A DNA stretch of 64,000 nt. It comes from Corbicula japonica. Lineage: Eukaryota > Mollusca > Bivalvia > Venerida > Cyrenidae. Below the pieces are notes generated by a model. The model worked only from the letters and a program-made list of their open reading frames with translations. It did no database searches and was not told the origin of the DNA. The stretch lies in assembly GCA_038501625.1 (NCBI GenBank), contig JAZAYU010000001.1, positions 2,852,001 through 2,916,000 of the forward strand, in the 5' to 3' direction. The translations under genes were made by a program, and so were the position numbers. The stretch's first letter is position 1. Each line of letters opens with the position of its first letter. Positions 1 through 11,297 of the stretch are shown here, piece after piece.

Positions 1-203
1 GTAACCCGGTTCTATGGTGCTCATCAGAGCAAACTGTAGCCAACACTAAAGCCAAATAGATTTTTTGTAGCCAAAAATATTAACGCCTTAGCCAAATTTA
101 TAGCCATACACACACATTATGGTTAATATTTTAACAGCTTTATTTATATAAATCATATATCATGTTCATATATAATGTTTTCTTACCTAACAAACATTGA
201 CAT
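1..203. other. AT-rich left edge, no gene
   Basis: No coding signal. The first ~30 bases (GGTTCTATGGTGC) resemble the internal GGTTCTAGGGTGC motif of the R1 repeat family described below, so a truncated R1 copy may cross the window edge. Confidence 0.3.
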
Positions 204-396
204 AAAAAGGTGAAATATGCATTCCGGGAATTGCCACATTCAGGAAAAAGCCTCCCCACAGTCAAAAAGAAGAGAGAGGGAGAGAGCATGGTTTATAAAA
301 TGATCAGTTTCAAAAAATGACACTACTAACAATTAACAAAAATGAGAACCCGAGGGGTTACCGCCTTGGAACGGTCAGTGGCAAATCAAATTGCCA
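204..396 (+). repeat. R1 interspersed repeat, truncated copy a
   Basis: This is the plus-oriented 5' part of the R1 family. It runs from the AAAGGTGAAATATGCAT end, through the purine-rich GAAGAGAGAGGGAGAGAGCATGG block and ATGAGAACCCGAGGGG, to the first arm of the family's stem-loop (GTCAGTGGCAAATCAAATTG). It then stops abruptly and unrelated sequence, a hAT transposase relic, follows. Best full-length comparator: 32575-33060. Confidence 0.8.
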
Positions 397-1300
397 GAAG
401 CTCTTCCGTATTCAAACTTGTGCATCTCGGGAACATTGATGGCAATTTTCATAAAAATTTCAAGATTTTCCAACTTCAGTGAATTTTAATCTGGTCTTTA
501 TCAGGTTCTACTGCTTGAAGCCACGTTCACAGCTAGCAGTGGATACTGGAGCCTTAAGTTACCTTTCGGCAGCCTCGGAAATGACTCTCAGCTGTTTCTC
601 AGAGCCAAGTTACATACAGAGGGTATATCTGTTACAGTTTTGTTGGCATTATCATGAGCTCTTCCGAATTTCACAAAAGATTTCAATTCTTGTTTTGTTC
701 CCTCTCGGCCAAAAGAGCCTCAAAAACAGTTTCCAGATCTTTCGCCAAATCAACTTCAGAAATGAGACGGTTAAAGAAATTGCTGAGGACGGTCAGAATA
801 GCAGAGTCTTTATTGTCACTAAACCGTTCATTTAAACTTCTACCATGTTTGTTACAAATTGAGCACAGACGTTCTCTGTCTCAACGTTTTGATTCCCCCA
901 ATCCCTAATTGTATGTGTACCAAACTGAAAAGTATATAGCCCATCTGCATCCAGCTTGGGCTCAGCTGGAGCAGAGTTCATGATTTCGCTCAATATGTCA
1001 CCTGATTTTCTGTTCCTAAGTTCCTCCAGCATTTTTATAGTGGATGAGAGAAGAAGGGTCACTTCAGCATAGTTTATGTTTTCTTTTCGGTAGCATTTGG
1101 AAGCAGAACCAGGGGCTTCAGATAGTCGGCCAAAAGTGAGACACAGGGAAACTTGTAGAAGGTTATTGGCTTTTACAGACTCAGTGCCTTTTAAGAAGTT
1201 TCCTCCAAGAAAACCGAATCAAGACTGGAATAATTTGCTAACATGGCATCCACTGACCCCTCAAAGCTCAACCACCAATTATGAAATACTTCTTAGAACT
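397..1300 (-). pseudogene. Degenerate hAT-family (ZNF862-like) transposase relic
   Basis: Read on the minus strand, several frames joined by frameshifts and stops resemble a hAT superfamily transposase of the type domesticated as ZNF862/KRBA2-like proteins. Upstream is a segment containing LLADYLKPLVLL. Next comes an open stretch (832-1062) with STIKMLEELRNRKSGDIL and FTIRDWG-like residues. Then follow SVLSNFFNRLISEVDLAKDL and, near 480-560, VSTASCERGF followed by IKTRLKF. The last is the hallmark C-terminal hAT dimerisation motif (STA.CERGFS...IKT.LR..L). Multiple stops and frame changes rule out a functional protein. The relic directly abuts the truncated R1 copy at 396. Alternative: a decayed exon of a domesticated ZNF862-like gene, less likely given the frameshifts. 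Confidence 0.6.
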
Positions 1301-1496
1301 TTTTTGATTTTTTTGTCTTGCACATCAATACACTCTTTTCAAGGTATTGACTTACAACAAAATTCATTTTATAATGAACTGTCCCCAGAATGAAACGACA
1401 TATACTGGGCATGCACTTTAATCTTATTTTCATATTAATGTTTATAAAACTGGGTAAATAACACATGTTAAGTTTGATTATTTGAACAAAGCTATA

Positions 1497-1528
1497 CGAG
1501 GGCGGATCAAAAAGTTCGTGGACTTTTG
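1497..1528 (+). repeat. Left terminal inverted repeat of the mariner-like element
   Basis: Exact 32-bp reverse complement of 2860-2891, preceded by TA at 1495-1496. Confidence 0.9.
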
Positions 1529-2859
1529 TTATAGTTTTTATATTATTCAAAATACCACAAATAAAATTACACAAGCTTAAATCGGAATATGTCCAGCATA
1601 TTTTTACAAAATATCAGCAAAATACAACATCACGTAAAAAAACTATGAACAATTAAAATCATACACTAACCGCTATCTGGCGCACGTAAAATTAGATCTA
1701 ATAACGTCAACGACGCTAATTCACGGGCGCAGCGTTAGCGAAGCGGCGTATGTTCTAAGTTTCTTTAAATAGACTCCGTCACCGGAATGCTATCCCGGGG
1801 AACCCATTGATCGAACATAGTAGTGTATCATTGCTGGTCAAAGTCTCGCAAGTGGATATGAGGCGATCAAAAAAGTGGTCCTCTTCCGAAGAAACGACCG
1901 GGAATGCAATACCCACAGTATCGCGGTACTTTAGCAAAGGGCGTATAACTGTAAAAAAAAACTCATTACAAATTTGTATTTGTTAATATATCACAAGTCT
2001 TTGCATTGTGGACACAGTCTGTGTAGCTGTTACTCAAGTTTAATTAAAATTATAAATAACTTATCTATTCTTATTTGATAATAAATGACTTTGTAATTAT
2101 TCAAATACCAAACAAAAACATTTTTTGAAAAAAACATATTTGTTAATTATTAACACACCTTTAAAATGTCATTTGTTTGGCAATATCCGTTGCAAGGTAC
2201 CTCATCCAGTCTAGAATAGCTCGAAAAGCGCCATAATAGTTAGAATTTAGTCCGCGTCAATAACCTCCCGGCTTGACGTCACTGCCGTAACGCCGTTTTT
2301 TTCTTTTTTTCCTTACCCCAGTCCTTTTTAATGGCTCTTCTGACGGTAAAAAAAACAACAATGGTACCACTTAAAAACTAGAGCTCGGCTTACGGAAGTT
2401 TTCATTTGCGTCTGCTAAATTATTATAGCTTTTCATGAGGTGATTTTCAAAGACCATGACAGAATTTTATAATAGCGCGTATTTCCGGGCGATATGACGG
2501 CGACATTTCTGACGTTTTAACGTTGGTGATAGCTCTCTTAAATATTGACTGTTTTTATAAGGCATAGTCAGAATGACGTAAAATTTCGGCATGACATCAT
2601 TTGTATACCGTACTTTGACGTTGCGAAGTTTGGCTCTTTTTCCACTAGTAGTCTTGTTTTTATTGACAGGTTTAGGCTTTATAAAGTACAATGGCAACGG
2701 CGTGCGCCGACTACGTGTAACCATGGTTATTCAAATAAGCGACGCGCTTTTGAAATCGATTAAATATATGAATATTTTAGTTCAGTTTGTTACGTTTGTT
2801 TTCTGATTTAATTTAATATATAATTTATTGCGAAAGTGTTTCAAATTAAGATGCAATGA

Positions 2860-2891
2860 CAAAAGTCCACGAACTTTTTGATCCGCCCTCG
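2860..2891 (-). repeat. Right terminal inverted repeat of the mariner-like element
   Basis: Exact 32-bp reverse complement of 1497-1528, followed by TA at 2892-2893. Confidence 0.9.
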
Positions 2892-2893
2892 TA

Positions 2894-3999
2894 CTTTTGT
2901 ACTTGTCTTAATGTACTTAAGCAAACATAATTTTGTACTAGTGTCGAAGGAATGTAATAGTGTAATACAACGTATCCTTTTATTTCAACGTACCTAAATT
3001 GGGTAAATGTTATTTTGTGTTCTTAGTTCGTGTTCGCGCACCTATACGTATAACAGACCCTCTTAACCAACACCGTAGCGAGGAGATCTTTAGGAATCTT
3101 GGGATCTTTCCCGTTAAATAAATATTTCGTCTTAATTTAATAGGCCATTCGTATCATGTCTTTCGACCAGAAATAGTCATTTACCTTAAGCAGAACATGC
3201 AATTTATAAAGCGTTGGCATTTCAGTCTCAGCTTCCGTGCATCATGTAAACTATCATACTTTTGCTGGTTCTAAAGCAAATGTTATAAATTGAATATCGA
3301 TAAAATAATTTAATATTGTTTATGCACAAGTTTATATAAAGATTACAGCGATATTGAAAAGCAGTATATCTACCGCCTGTGTTGATTTAATGGATGTCGA
3401 TGCTGAAATGAAGATGAAATGTTGTCAATTCCTTGTATTCGGAAAATCTAAAACAAAACTGATAAAATTATAGTTTCGGTCAGAATGATCCATATCTTTC
3501 TGATTCAGAAAACTTATAAGTCATTACTAAAACAAGCGTTTCAGTTTCCCTATTGCACGAAAATAACAAATTAAATTGAACATTCCTAACGCAAATTTAC
3601 GTACCACTTGTTTAAAGCACACGTTTTCATTTTTAACGTATTTGTTTTTAAAGACATGAACAAAAATTATTCTACTTATAAATTATCGTTCTTATTAATA
3701 AAGATTTTAATTGTTTGGATATGATATATAGGCAACATCAATGTAGATGAAGACAGTAGCCCCTTGCAACAAATTTAACAATTGAAGATGAGATATAGGA
3801 AACCGTCAGATACTCATTAGATACCTTGGTTAAAAAGTTGATCCCAAGTGAAACCGTTTTTGGAAGACACCACATTCCATTGATTAAATATAAGCAGTAA
3901 AAATCATGAAGAAATTAAACCAATTATAAAGTAAAACTAAAAAGTACAATCTATTACCCAAATTAAAGAAATTAAAAACTCTTAATCAGAAAAAAACAT
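2894..3999. other. AT-rich intergenic stretch, nothing recognised
   Basis: No ORF above background, no obvious repeat unit and no RNA gene seen. Confidence 0.5.
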
Positions 4000-4938
4000 C
4001 AGGTCAGCATATTGGAATTATATTAACAACATACTGAAAACAAACATGGTACAACTAAATTGTTTTGGGGTTTCATCACGACTTTAAAAATGATTCCTCA
4101 GGGGTGTCTCCTCTTTGTTAAAATGGCATTTTGAGAAACACATCGAAAGAAAAGGCATATGTTCTTAATCGACAGTTCTCCTCTGCCTTTGCCAACGATA
4201 ACAGCTCTTTCATGCCTCATGACACTGACCCCTCCCCGGCTAGGCCCTCTTTACAAGATACTGACAATGATGTGTACAAAGTACAAACTCCTATAGGAAA
4301 AAACCTTAACCACAATTAGGCGGCTGGTCCTGATGCTTTGAAGCCCAGGATTCTAATGGAGTGTGCCCAAGAGATTGCACCCATTTTCACAATTCTGTTT
4401 GACCAGTCTTTATCATTAGGTGTTATTTCAGCTGACTGGAGAGAAGATTTTGTCTCGCCAATCTTTGAAAAGATGAAAGGTTCCTTACAAAAATTACAAA
4501 CCCGTGTGTTTGACATGCATTGATTGCACGGTGCTTGAGCATATCGTTGCGAGCAACATCCTGGACCACTGTGATAAGCATAATATTTTTGTTGACAATC
4601 AGCATGGTTTCAATGCCCGTCGATCATGTGAAAAACAGTTATTTGGTTTCCTATACGATCTTGCCAAGGCATCACAGAAGAGTCAGATAGATGTAGCCAT
4701 CATGGACCTCAGCAAGGCCTTTGATATGGTACATCATGGTAGGCTCTTGCAAAAGCTTTGCCATTATGGTATCAGAGGCAACACGTTACAGTGGATAAGC
4801 GCCTTTCTGGTTCATTACAGCTCTGGTCGCAGATATCAGCAAGTGGTTAAAACACTCGTGGGTGAACTTAGCTTCTTGGGAGCCAAAACATCTTTCTCTT
4901 TTACTAACCCCCCACGCATGGCCATACTATATCAGTAA
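4000..4938 (+). pseudogene. CR1/Jockey-type LINE reverse transcriptase fragment
   Basis: Three open pieces in two frames read as consecutive parts of a non-LTR retrotransposon ORF2. The first (from about 4020; open at 4131-4319) has the SKEKAYVLNRQFSSAF motif that precedes the RT domain. The second (4319-4523) has AGPDALKPRILMECAQEIAPIF...ADWREDFVSPIFEK, RT blocks 1-2. The third (4504-4938) has LEHIVASNILDHCDKHNI, QHGF.ARRSCEKQL and IMDLSKAFDMVHHGRLLQKL, RT block 4 with the first catalytic aspartate, then YGIRGNTLQWI. The YADD block, the endonuclease domain and the 3' half are missing. A frameshift near 4500 and a stop at 4318 make it dead. It ends in an (A/G)-rich GAAGAAGAAAAAAGAAGAAG tract. 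Confidence 0.8.
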
Positions 4939-5640
4939 ATGACTGGTTGCCATTACAATAGAAGAAGAAAAAAGAAGAAGCTTTCTTTATTTCTTTATTT
5001 TATTAAGTGCGAGGGCGTTCTTTAACAGAGAAAATTTTAAGGTCTTACTTCCTGTTACTTTCAGTTTTAATTTGAAGAACACTGCAAACAGTGACATATA
5101 ATTAGCGAATGATTAATGTGATTAGTCGAAATATATCGAAAAACTTGTCATATATTAGTATCATGTTAGTATTATATTACCGAATCGACTTCCTTAACAC
5201 ATCTATATCGGGGTTTGCTTCAAGCAAAGTCATTATAGGATGGATGATAAAGACACTATGCGTATATCCATACTGACTTTAATAATACAAATGCTTATAA
5301 ACAGGATATTTCATCAAAGAGTGATATTGTTATTGCATATACTTTACAATTACAAAATTTAGAATCAGTGTTCAGCCTGAATCAAGATACAGTACAAACT
5401 GAGTTTTTGCACTACTTCTAAGTTAACCTTGCTCATTACATGTTGTCTTAAAAACATAATGATATACTATTTAGAGCGAAAACGTTTTTGAAACCGCTGA
5501 CAAAATCTATTTTAACCAATTGAATACTCGCGTGATGTTTTTAAAAAGCGCAAAAGTCGTTACTTTTCAACTAATGATTTTCCACTTTTACACTTTACTG
5601 ACTTACAGAAATGCTCACCAGTCTCATCGAAAACCCGTTT
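4939..5640. other. AT-rich spacer, nothing recognised
   Basis: After the purine-rich LINE tail (about 4960-4985) there is AT-rich sequence without a supported gene. Confidence 0.45.
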
Positions 5641-5644
5641 TCGA

Positions 5645-7535
5645 TTCATCGCTTTTTATGCCCCCGTCCATCCGTCCGTCCGATATTCTCGTGAACGCAA
5701 CTCCTCCTACACTACTGGTGGGAATTTAATGAAACTTGACCACAATGCTTGGCCTGATATGTTGTTGTGCATGAAGGTGGGGTTTCGCTCTTACATGTTC
5801 CGTTCAAAAGTTATGGCCCTTTGATACTTCCATTTACATTAGTTTTAATAGGAGTATATCTCGTGAACGCAACTCCTCCTACACCTCTGCTGGGAATTTG
5901 ATGAAACTTTACCACAATGCTTGGCCTGATATGTTGTTGTGCATAAAGGTGGGGTTTTGCTCTTACATGTTCCGTTCAGAAGTGATGGCCCTTTGATACT
6001 TCCATTTACATTAGTTTTAATAGGAATATATCTTGTTTCTTATATTTTGTGTTAAGCAAAATATGCATTTTGCCCATAACTTTAAAACTACTTGAGATAC
6101 TGCCTTGAAACTTGAAATATATTTTCACCATCAAAATCTACATCATAACCAACAAGACCCATAACCCTACTTCCAATATTTTTCAAATTATGCCCCTTTT
6201 TCACTTACATTTTGTGTTAAGAAAAATATACACTTTGCCCTTAACTTCGTTTGGAATGGAGGGATTTCAAAATAACTTGGCACAAATGTTCACCATAACA
6301 AGGCGGTGTGTCGTGACAATTCCCATGCCTGTAGGTCCAAGGTCAAGGTCACTGTTACTAAAAATAGAATTTTCTTGCAAAATCTTGTCCGCTCTGTAAC
6401 TTTGTTATTTCTTATTGAATTTTTAAATAACTTGGTATAATTGTTCACCATATCAAGACGGTATGTCACGTACATGCTCATGCCTGTCGGTCAAAGGTCA
6501 AGGTCACTGTTACTAAAAATAGAATTCTCTTGTCCGGGCTGTAACTTTGTTATGAATGGAGGGATTTCAAAATAACTTTGCACAAATGTTCACTATGACA
6601 AGGCAGTGTGTCCGCACAATACCCAAGCCTGTAGGTCCAAGGTCAAGGTCACTGTTACTAAAAATAGAATTTTCTTGTCCGGGCTGTAACTTCATTATAA
6701 ATGGAGGGATTTCAAAATAACTTGACACAAATGTTCACCATGACAGGGCGGTGTATCGCGTACCATTCCCATGCCTGTAGGTCAAGGTCAGTGTTACTAA
6801 AAATAGAATTCTCTTGTCCGGGCTGTAACTTTGTTAGGAATAGATTGATTTCAAAATAACTTGACACAAATGTTCATCATGACAAGATGGTGTGTCCCGT
6901 ACCATGCCCATGCCTGTAGGTCCAAGGTCAAGGTCACTGTTACTAAAATAGAATTTTCTTGTCAGGGTTGTAACTACGTTAGGAATAGAGTAATTTCAAA
7001 ATAACTTGGCAGAAATGTTCACCATGACAAGGTGGTGAGTCGTGTACCATGTCCATGCCTGTAGGTCCAAGGTCAAGGTCACTGTTACTAAAAATAGAAT
7101 TTCCTTGTCCGGGCTATAACTGTTTTGAATGGAGGGTTTTCAAAATAACTTGGCACAAATGTTCACCATGACAAGGCGGTGTGTTGCATACATTACCCAT
7201 GCCTGTAAGTCCAAGGTCAAGGTCACAGTTACTAAAACTTGAATTTACTTGTTCGGGCTATAACTTCTTTATGAAGGAAGGGATTTCAAAATAACTTGGC
7301 ACAAATTTTCACTATGACATTGCATTGCATTACCACCAACTTCTTCACAGACATTTCCGTAATGAGAAGACAACAGTGCCACAAATACAAATAATTTACT
7401 TGATCATCAAGTTTATGCATATTCTTATAATTACTCGAACATCACTGTCTTTGAAATGCTATTATTCTCATCATTGCACTTTAGTATCTGAAAACGATGC
7501 ATAGCGGAAGCATCCGTGTCCTATGGACACATTTC
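5645..7535 (+). repeat. Composite tandem repeat element with nuclear-receptor half-site array
   Basis: It begins with a CCGTCC-type microsatellite (about 5658-5685) and two ~155-bp units containing CTCGTGAACGCAACTCCTCC (5690-5990). About seven diverged units of roughly 135-150 bp follow (6240-7320). Each has GGAGGGATTTCAAAATAACTT, ACAAATGTTCACCATGACAAGGCGGTG and GGTCCAAGGTCAAGGTCAC, then TAGAATTTTCTTGTC.GGGCTGTAAC. It closes with GGAAGCATCCGTGTCCTATGGACACATTTCTAGT near 7507-7540. I associate this composite with a repeat common in molluscan genomes. No protein-coding capacity is evident, and I see no clear terminal inverted repeats or target duplication. Confidence 0.75.
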
Positions 7536-7636
7536 TAGTGATGAATATAGTTTATTGACTAATGGTTGCTATGATAATTCTACTTCATGGAACTGCAGAC
7601 CAGATTGAGTCGCACTCTTTTTTACTGGATAAACAA

Positions 7637-8007
7637 TGCTCTTAGCTTCTTATGTTTTATATGTTTGTGTGCTTTTGCATGCAACATTGTTAAGCAGATA
7701 AGTGGGTTGGAGTCTTTTCACCAAGACAACTTGTACTTGTTTTGTGATATGAGAACCTGTTGGGGCAAGTGTGAGGTTGGTGCACCCTAGAACCTGGTTT
7801 AAACCCCCAGTGGCAATTTGATTTGCCACTGACCGTTCCAAGGCGGTAACCCCTCGGGTTCTCATTTTTGTTTATTGTTAGTTGTGTCTTTTTTGAAACT
7901 GATTATTTTATTAACCATGCTTCTCCCCCTCTCTTCTTCTTGAATGTGTGGGGAGGCTGTTTTTTCTGAATGTGGCGATTCCTGATATGCATATTTCACC
8001 TTTTTGT
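7637..8007 (-). repeat. R1 interspersed repeat, near-complete copy b
   Basis: Minus-oriented R1 copy that ends in ATATGCATATTTCACC (8 kb side). It retains the stem-loop arms (CAGTGGCAA / TTGCCACTG), the ATGAGAACC and GGTTCTCAT outer arms, and an open frame on the minus strand (7650-7865, 71 codons, beginning MRTRGVTALERSVANQIATG) matching those in copies k and n. Confidence 0.85.
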
Positions 8008-8269
8008 TATATTTGGTAAGTAAAAGGCATTCCTACGAGTACCATTTATGCATCTTGTGTTCATATTGTGTTTTATACTGCTACGAGAGAAACTATGTTT
8101 TTCTCACATCCGTTCAACATGATGACATATAAACAGAATTTAACATGCCTTTAATATATAGTTAATGAAGATTTTCTAAAAAATCATGAAAGATAACGTA
8201 GAACCTCGTACATTGGTTTATTTTACTTCAGCCACCGTGTTCTTGCAAATCTAAGTCCATGTGCTCAGG

Positions 8270-8367
8270 TCCAAAGATGATTAAACTGAAGATAGAAACC
8301 AGTCTCAAATTTTACTGATCTGATTGGCTGAAATATTTGAGATTTGAGACTGGTACCTATTCTCATT
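8270..8367. mobile_element. Foldback MITE, short diverged copy
   Basis: Inverted arms (GAAACCAGTCTCAAAT...GATCTGATTGGCTGAAATA and ATTTGAGACTGGTACC) match the 136-138 bp palindromic family seen at 25325-25462 and 44283-44418. This copy lacks the second CCAAT-containing half. Confidence 0.6.
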
Positions 8368-8377
8368 TATTACATAC

Positions 8378-8625
8378 AGGCCTGGTCTTAGTAAGATCAT
8401 CAAGTACCTACTCATTTCGCTTCATATTGCTTTTGGTTTCATATGTTTTAGTACGTTTGTGTGCTTGTACATTCAACACTGTTAGGTTAACAAACCAGTG
8501 TTTAAATGTTTTGCCGCTGGTTGTTTCTAAGTGATAAACCCTCATGTTTGCATTTTCGTTAATCGCCTCTGATGCCTTTTTTTGAAATTTGTCAAATTCA
8601 AAACTCTTTTTATCTTCTCTCGCAT
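8378..8625 (-). repeat. R1 repeat, old degenerate copy c
   Basis: Recognisable landmarks of a minus-oriented R1: CCTGGTCTTAGTAAGATCATCAAGTA, CATATGTTTTAGTACGTTTGTGTGCTTGTACATTCAAC, then GCCGCTGG and ATCTTCTCTCGCATG. Internal parts are missing or substituted. Confidence 0.55.
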
Positions 8626-9330
8626 GCTTTGATTGACAGATTTGTTGTAAGAGAAAATAAATATTACTTAATTATCCGAAATAAATTTTGATATATAGAT
8701 GCAACAAGAGCACTGTCGATAATGCTTATATTGTCAGCGTTATTATGAAATATGAAATATACAACGCATGAGAGATTCATTAGTCCTTAAATTTGCTATG
8801 TTAGACCCACGTGACCATACCATATCGATACGTTATGTTTAAAAGCAAACTTGCCTATTATCCTAAATGAATAGAACGAAGTGTTAAACGTTGTCTAGAA
8901 ATTGATTGTCAAGTCACATTTGGAAGTTAGTAAATCGATTTACTCATTTTGATGAAGCATCATTAGTAGACATATTCCCTGAAGTACACATCTGTTTAGT
9001 GTTGTAATGTGGATGAAAGCATATCCATACTCAGTATTTTTCTGTATATCATAAACTTATATGTTCTACAATTATTTCGCAAAACATACATAAACTCTGT
9101 TGGATAATAAGCGGTGGCGCTGTTGTTGTGCGTGTTAGTATTTACTGGCGAGATGTTGTGGGCGCGACGAAGACGATTCGATTCCTAATCTGAACATGTA
9201 TCATTTATAATGTACAAGAGCACTATGAGTGTAATAAGGCGGCTGTGAAATCTTTCCTTGTTCATGTTATGAGCAGTGAAACATAATAAAGCTTACGTTT
9301 ATTAGCGTTACTTACGCAACGTTTCTTGCC
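8626..9330. other. AT-rich spacer, nothing recognised
   Basis: No supported gene or repeat. Scattered short ORFs only. Confidence 0.45.
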
Positions 9331-9334
9331 GACG

Positions 9335-9420
9335 TAACGATGGCTCAGTAGGTTAGAACGGTTAGGCGATGTGACCCTGGCGGTTTAATTTCTGGTCTGT
9401 GACTGTATCATTTTTGTATC
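9335..9420 (+). repeat. tRNA-like SINE head (candidate)
   Basis: GATGGCTCAGTAGGTTAGAACGG resembles a Pol III A-box region (TGGCTCAGTAGG). About 35 bp downstream, GGCGGTTTAATTTCTGGTC resembles a decayed B-box (GGTTCGAATCC type). No intact cloverleaf, so a SINE remnant rather than a tRNA gene. Confidence 0.4.
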
Positions 9421-9509
9421 CTTCATCAGCGCCACTCTTGCATATCTTATTCTTTGTATATTAAATCACACTAGTGTCAAAATCATGACCATGTTTGTTT
9501 TTAAAACTT

Positions 9510-9610
9510 TTTGGTGCAAGTGTAAGGTTGTTGCACTTGAAACCTGATAAAACTTTTGTTGCAAATACGTTTTGCCATGGGATATTTAAATGCTTTAACC
9601 AACATCGGTT
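9510..9610 (-). repeat. R1 repeat, degenerate fragment d
   Basis: TTTTGGTGCAAGTGTAAGGTTGTTGCAC...AACCTGAT..AACTTTTGTTGCAAAT..GTTTTGCCA follows the R1 internal order with substitutions. Confidence 0.5.
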
Positions 9611-10330
9611 CCCAATAATTATTGTTTATTGTTTGTGCACATTTGTAATTAAAAATGGTTATTATGGATTTTTATTCTCCTGTAAATCAATTAAGTAAAT
9701 TTAAAAACTTTCTAGCTGCAGTTTGATTGAATTTCCACAACGCTTTTTTTTTCAGAAGTCTTAACCGATGCTGTCGTTTGCCGTTTCAGCAAATTTTTAT
9801 TGTCTATGGAAACGTGGTTGTCTTTCATTCCCTCTTGGTCGTTTAAACCTTGTTATCTTCGCATGTCAAATCAGTTCATGTCAACCAAATAAGTTCATGT
9901 AGCGTCAGATCATATCTAATAACATCAGTATTTCGGCAAAGTTCTTTTCTTCGTTCTGCATAATTTGCTTTATGTACAACAAAATGACATGCATATTTTA
10001 TCCAGTAACCATTGCATTATTCTGCTTTATCAGTAGTTTTATCGACGGTGGAGATCGAGTGATAACAATTTGGTTCCATTCGCCAATATTTTAGAAATTA
10101 CTATAAGATTCTTAAAAATTCTAATAGCAAATTTTCTTGAAAATTGTCAATTTAACTCTTGACCTGCTGCATTTCGGTAATTCATTGCAGATTTTGTGAT
10201 TTTACGAAGGATTCAACAATTTTTATGGACCCGAGATATTTGCACATGAAGAGTGAATAGTAACTTCTGTTTGTTATAAATTTTTGTGAATTACCTTATT
10301 TGTTAAATGTATAAAACGGTACTTTCAGTG
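9611..10330. other. AT-rich spacer, nothing recognised
   Basis: No supported gene, repeat or RNA. Confidence 0.45.
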
Positions 10331-10334
10331 CTGT

Positions 10335-10900
10335 TATCAGTTACGTTTTTGAAGGTCGTTGAGCACGATGCGTATGTACAATGTAAATAGTACTTCTAAA
10401 ATTACGTTTATTTAAATATTTCAGCCAGTTTTTAGATGTGTGGTTTCAATATGCCAGTCAATATAGATCTTAAAATTGTTCAATCACCCCATGGATAAAC
10501 CTGATGCTTTTTAAATTTTGCCTTTGGCGTTTTCTGTAATAAGCAGGATTTATATTCTCAGATCCCCTGTCAAAATTGTTTTTAGTTCCGCTAATTGTTT
10601 TCTCTTTTAGGGCAAACCCATTCTTTTATCTAGGAACCATACGCCACTGAACATGGAAAGATATTAATCTAAAAATAACGCATTGCATGTTCCATGTTCA
10701 TATGCATACCATCGTTTGGGATGCATAAAATGTACTGGTGTAAATATTGAGTTGCGGTCAACCCGGGCTAGGCGGCGTGGGCAGTTTTATGCATTTCCAT
10801 TACTGCCCATGAACACGCTCAATCAAAACGAGTTTGCAATATTTTCCTATTTGCCATGTTTGGTGGCTTTTAAAGTTCCCTTTTCATCTATTTAAAGGCA
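10335..10900 (+). repeat. R2 interspersed repeat, full-length-like copy
   Basis: About 560 bp, homologous to the reverse complement of 50945-51475 along its length. Shared landmarks in order: GAAGGTCGTTGA, GTGTGGTTTCA, CAATCACCCCA, CAGATCCCCTGTCAAAATT, TTTAGTTCCGC, CATTCTTTTATCT, CATACGCC, CGTTTGGGATGCAT, GGTGTAAATATTGAGTT, GGGCTAGGCGGCGTGGGCAG, GCATTTCCATTACTGCCCATG, AAAGTTCCCTTTTCATCTATTT. The two short reading frames in the copies do not agree, so coding is unlikely. Confidence 0.7.
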
Positions 10901-11297
10901 ACGCGACAAATATAAAAATGTTGGAAGCTCAATTTGATTCACCGAATGAATATCACTTCCCACTTAATTGATTGCACAGATTTGAACGCACTCCGTATCT
11001 ACACATAAAATATTCATCACATATCAGGTTCTCTTACTTTTGGTTGGAACAGTTACTTTTTTGACAAAACAAGTTGCTATTGGCAACTGAAATTGAGTTT
11101 TTAAAGATATCATTTGAATATTGCTGCTTCAAGTGATCTTATCCATCACATATCCTTCGGGATATTAGGCATTTCAAAACAAATGTGAGACAGATTTGAT
11201 TGCAAAATAATCGTAGGCGAAAACTTTGAAGCAACATTATTAACTTTTATTTTTCCTCTGCTCGACCATAAATGATACTCGGCTGTAAAATATACCA
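10901..11297. other. Spacer, nothing recognised
   Basis: AT-rich, no gene or repeat identified. Confidence 0.45.

Larger units (their letters stand above)
1497..2891. mobile_element. Mariner-like non-autonomous DNA transposon (1395 bp)
   Basis: The element is bounded by perfect 32-bp terminal inverted repeats (1497-1528 and 2860-2891, starting CGAGGGCGGATCAAAAAGTT) and flanked on both sides by the dinucleotide TA (1495-1496, 2892-2893), the Tc1/mariner target duplication. The motif TCAAAAAGTTCGTGGA is typical of mariner-family ends. The interior has no transposase frame: the longest open stretch (2467-2724, minus, 85 codons) shows no DDD/DDE motif and I do not recognise it. The interior is also less AT-rich than its surroundings, with several CpG-containing blocks, so it may be captured or heavily decayed sequence. 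Classified as a long non-autonomous (MITE-like) derivative. Confidence 0.8.
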
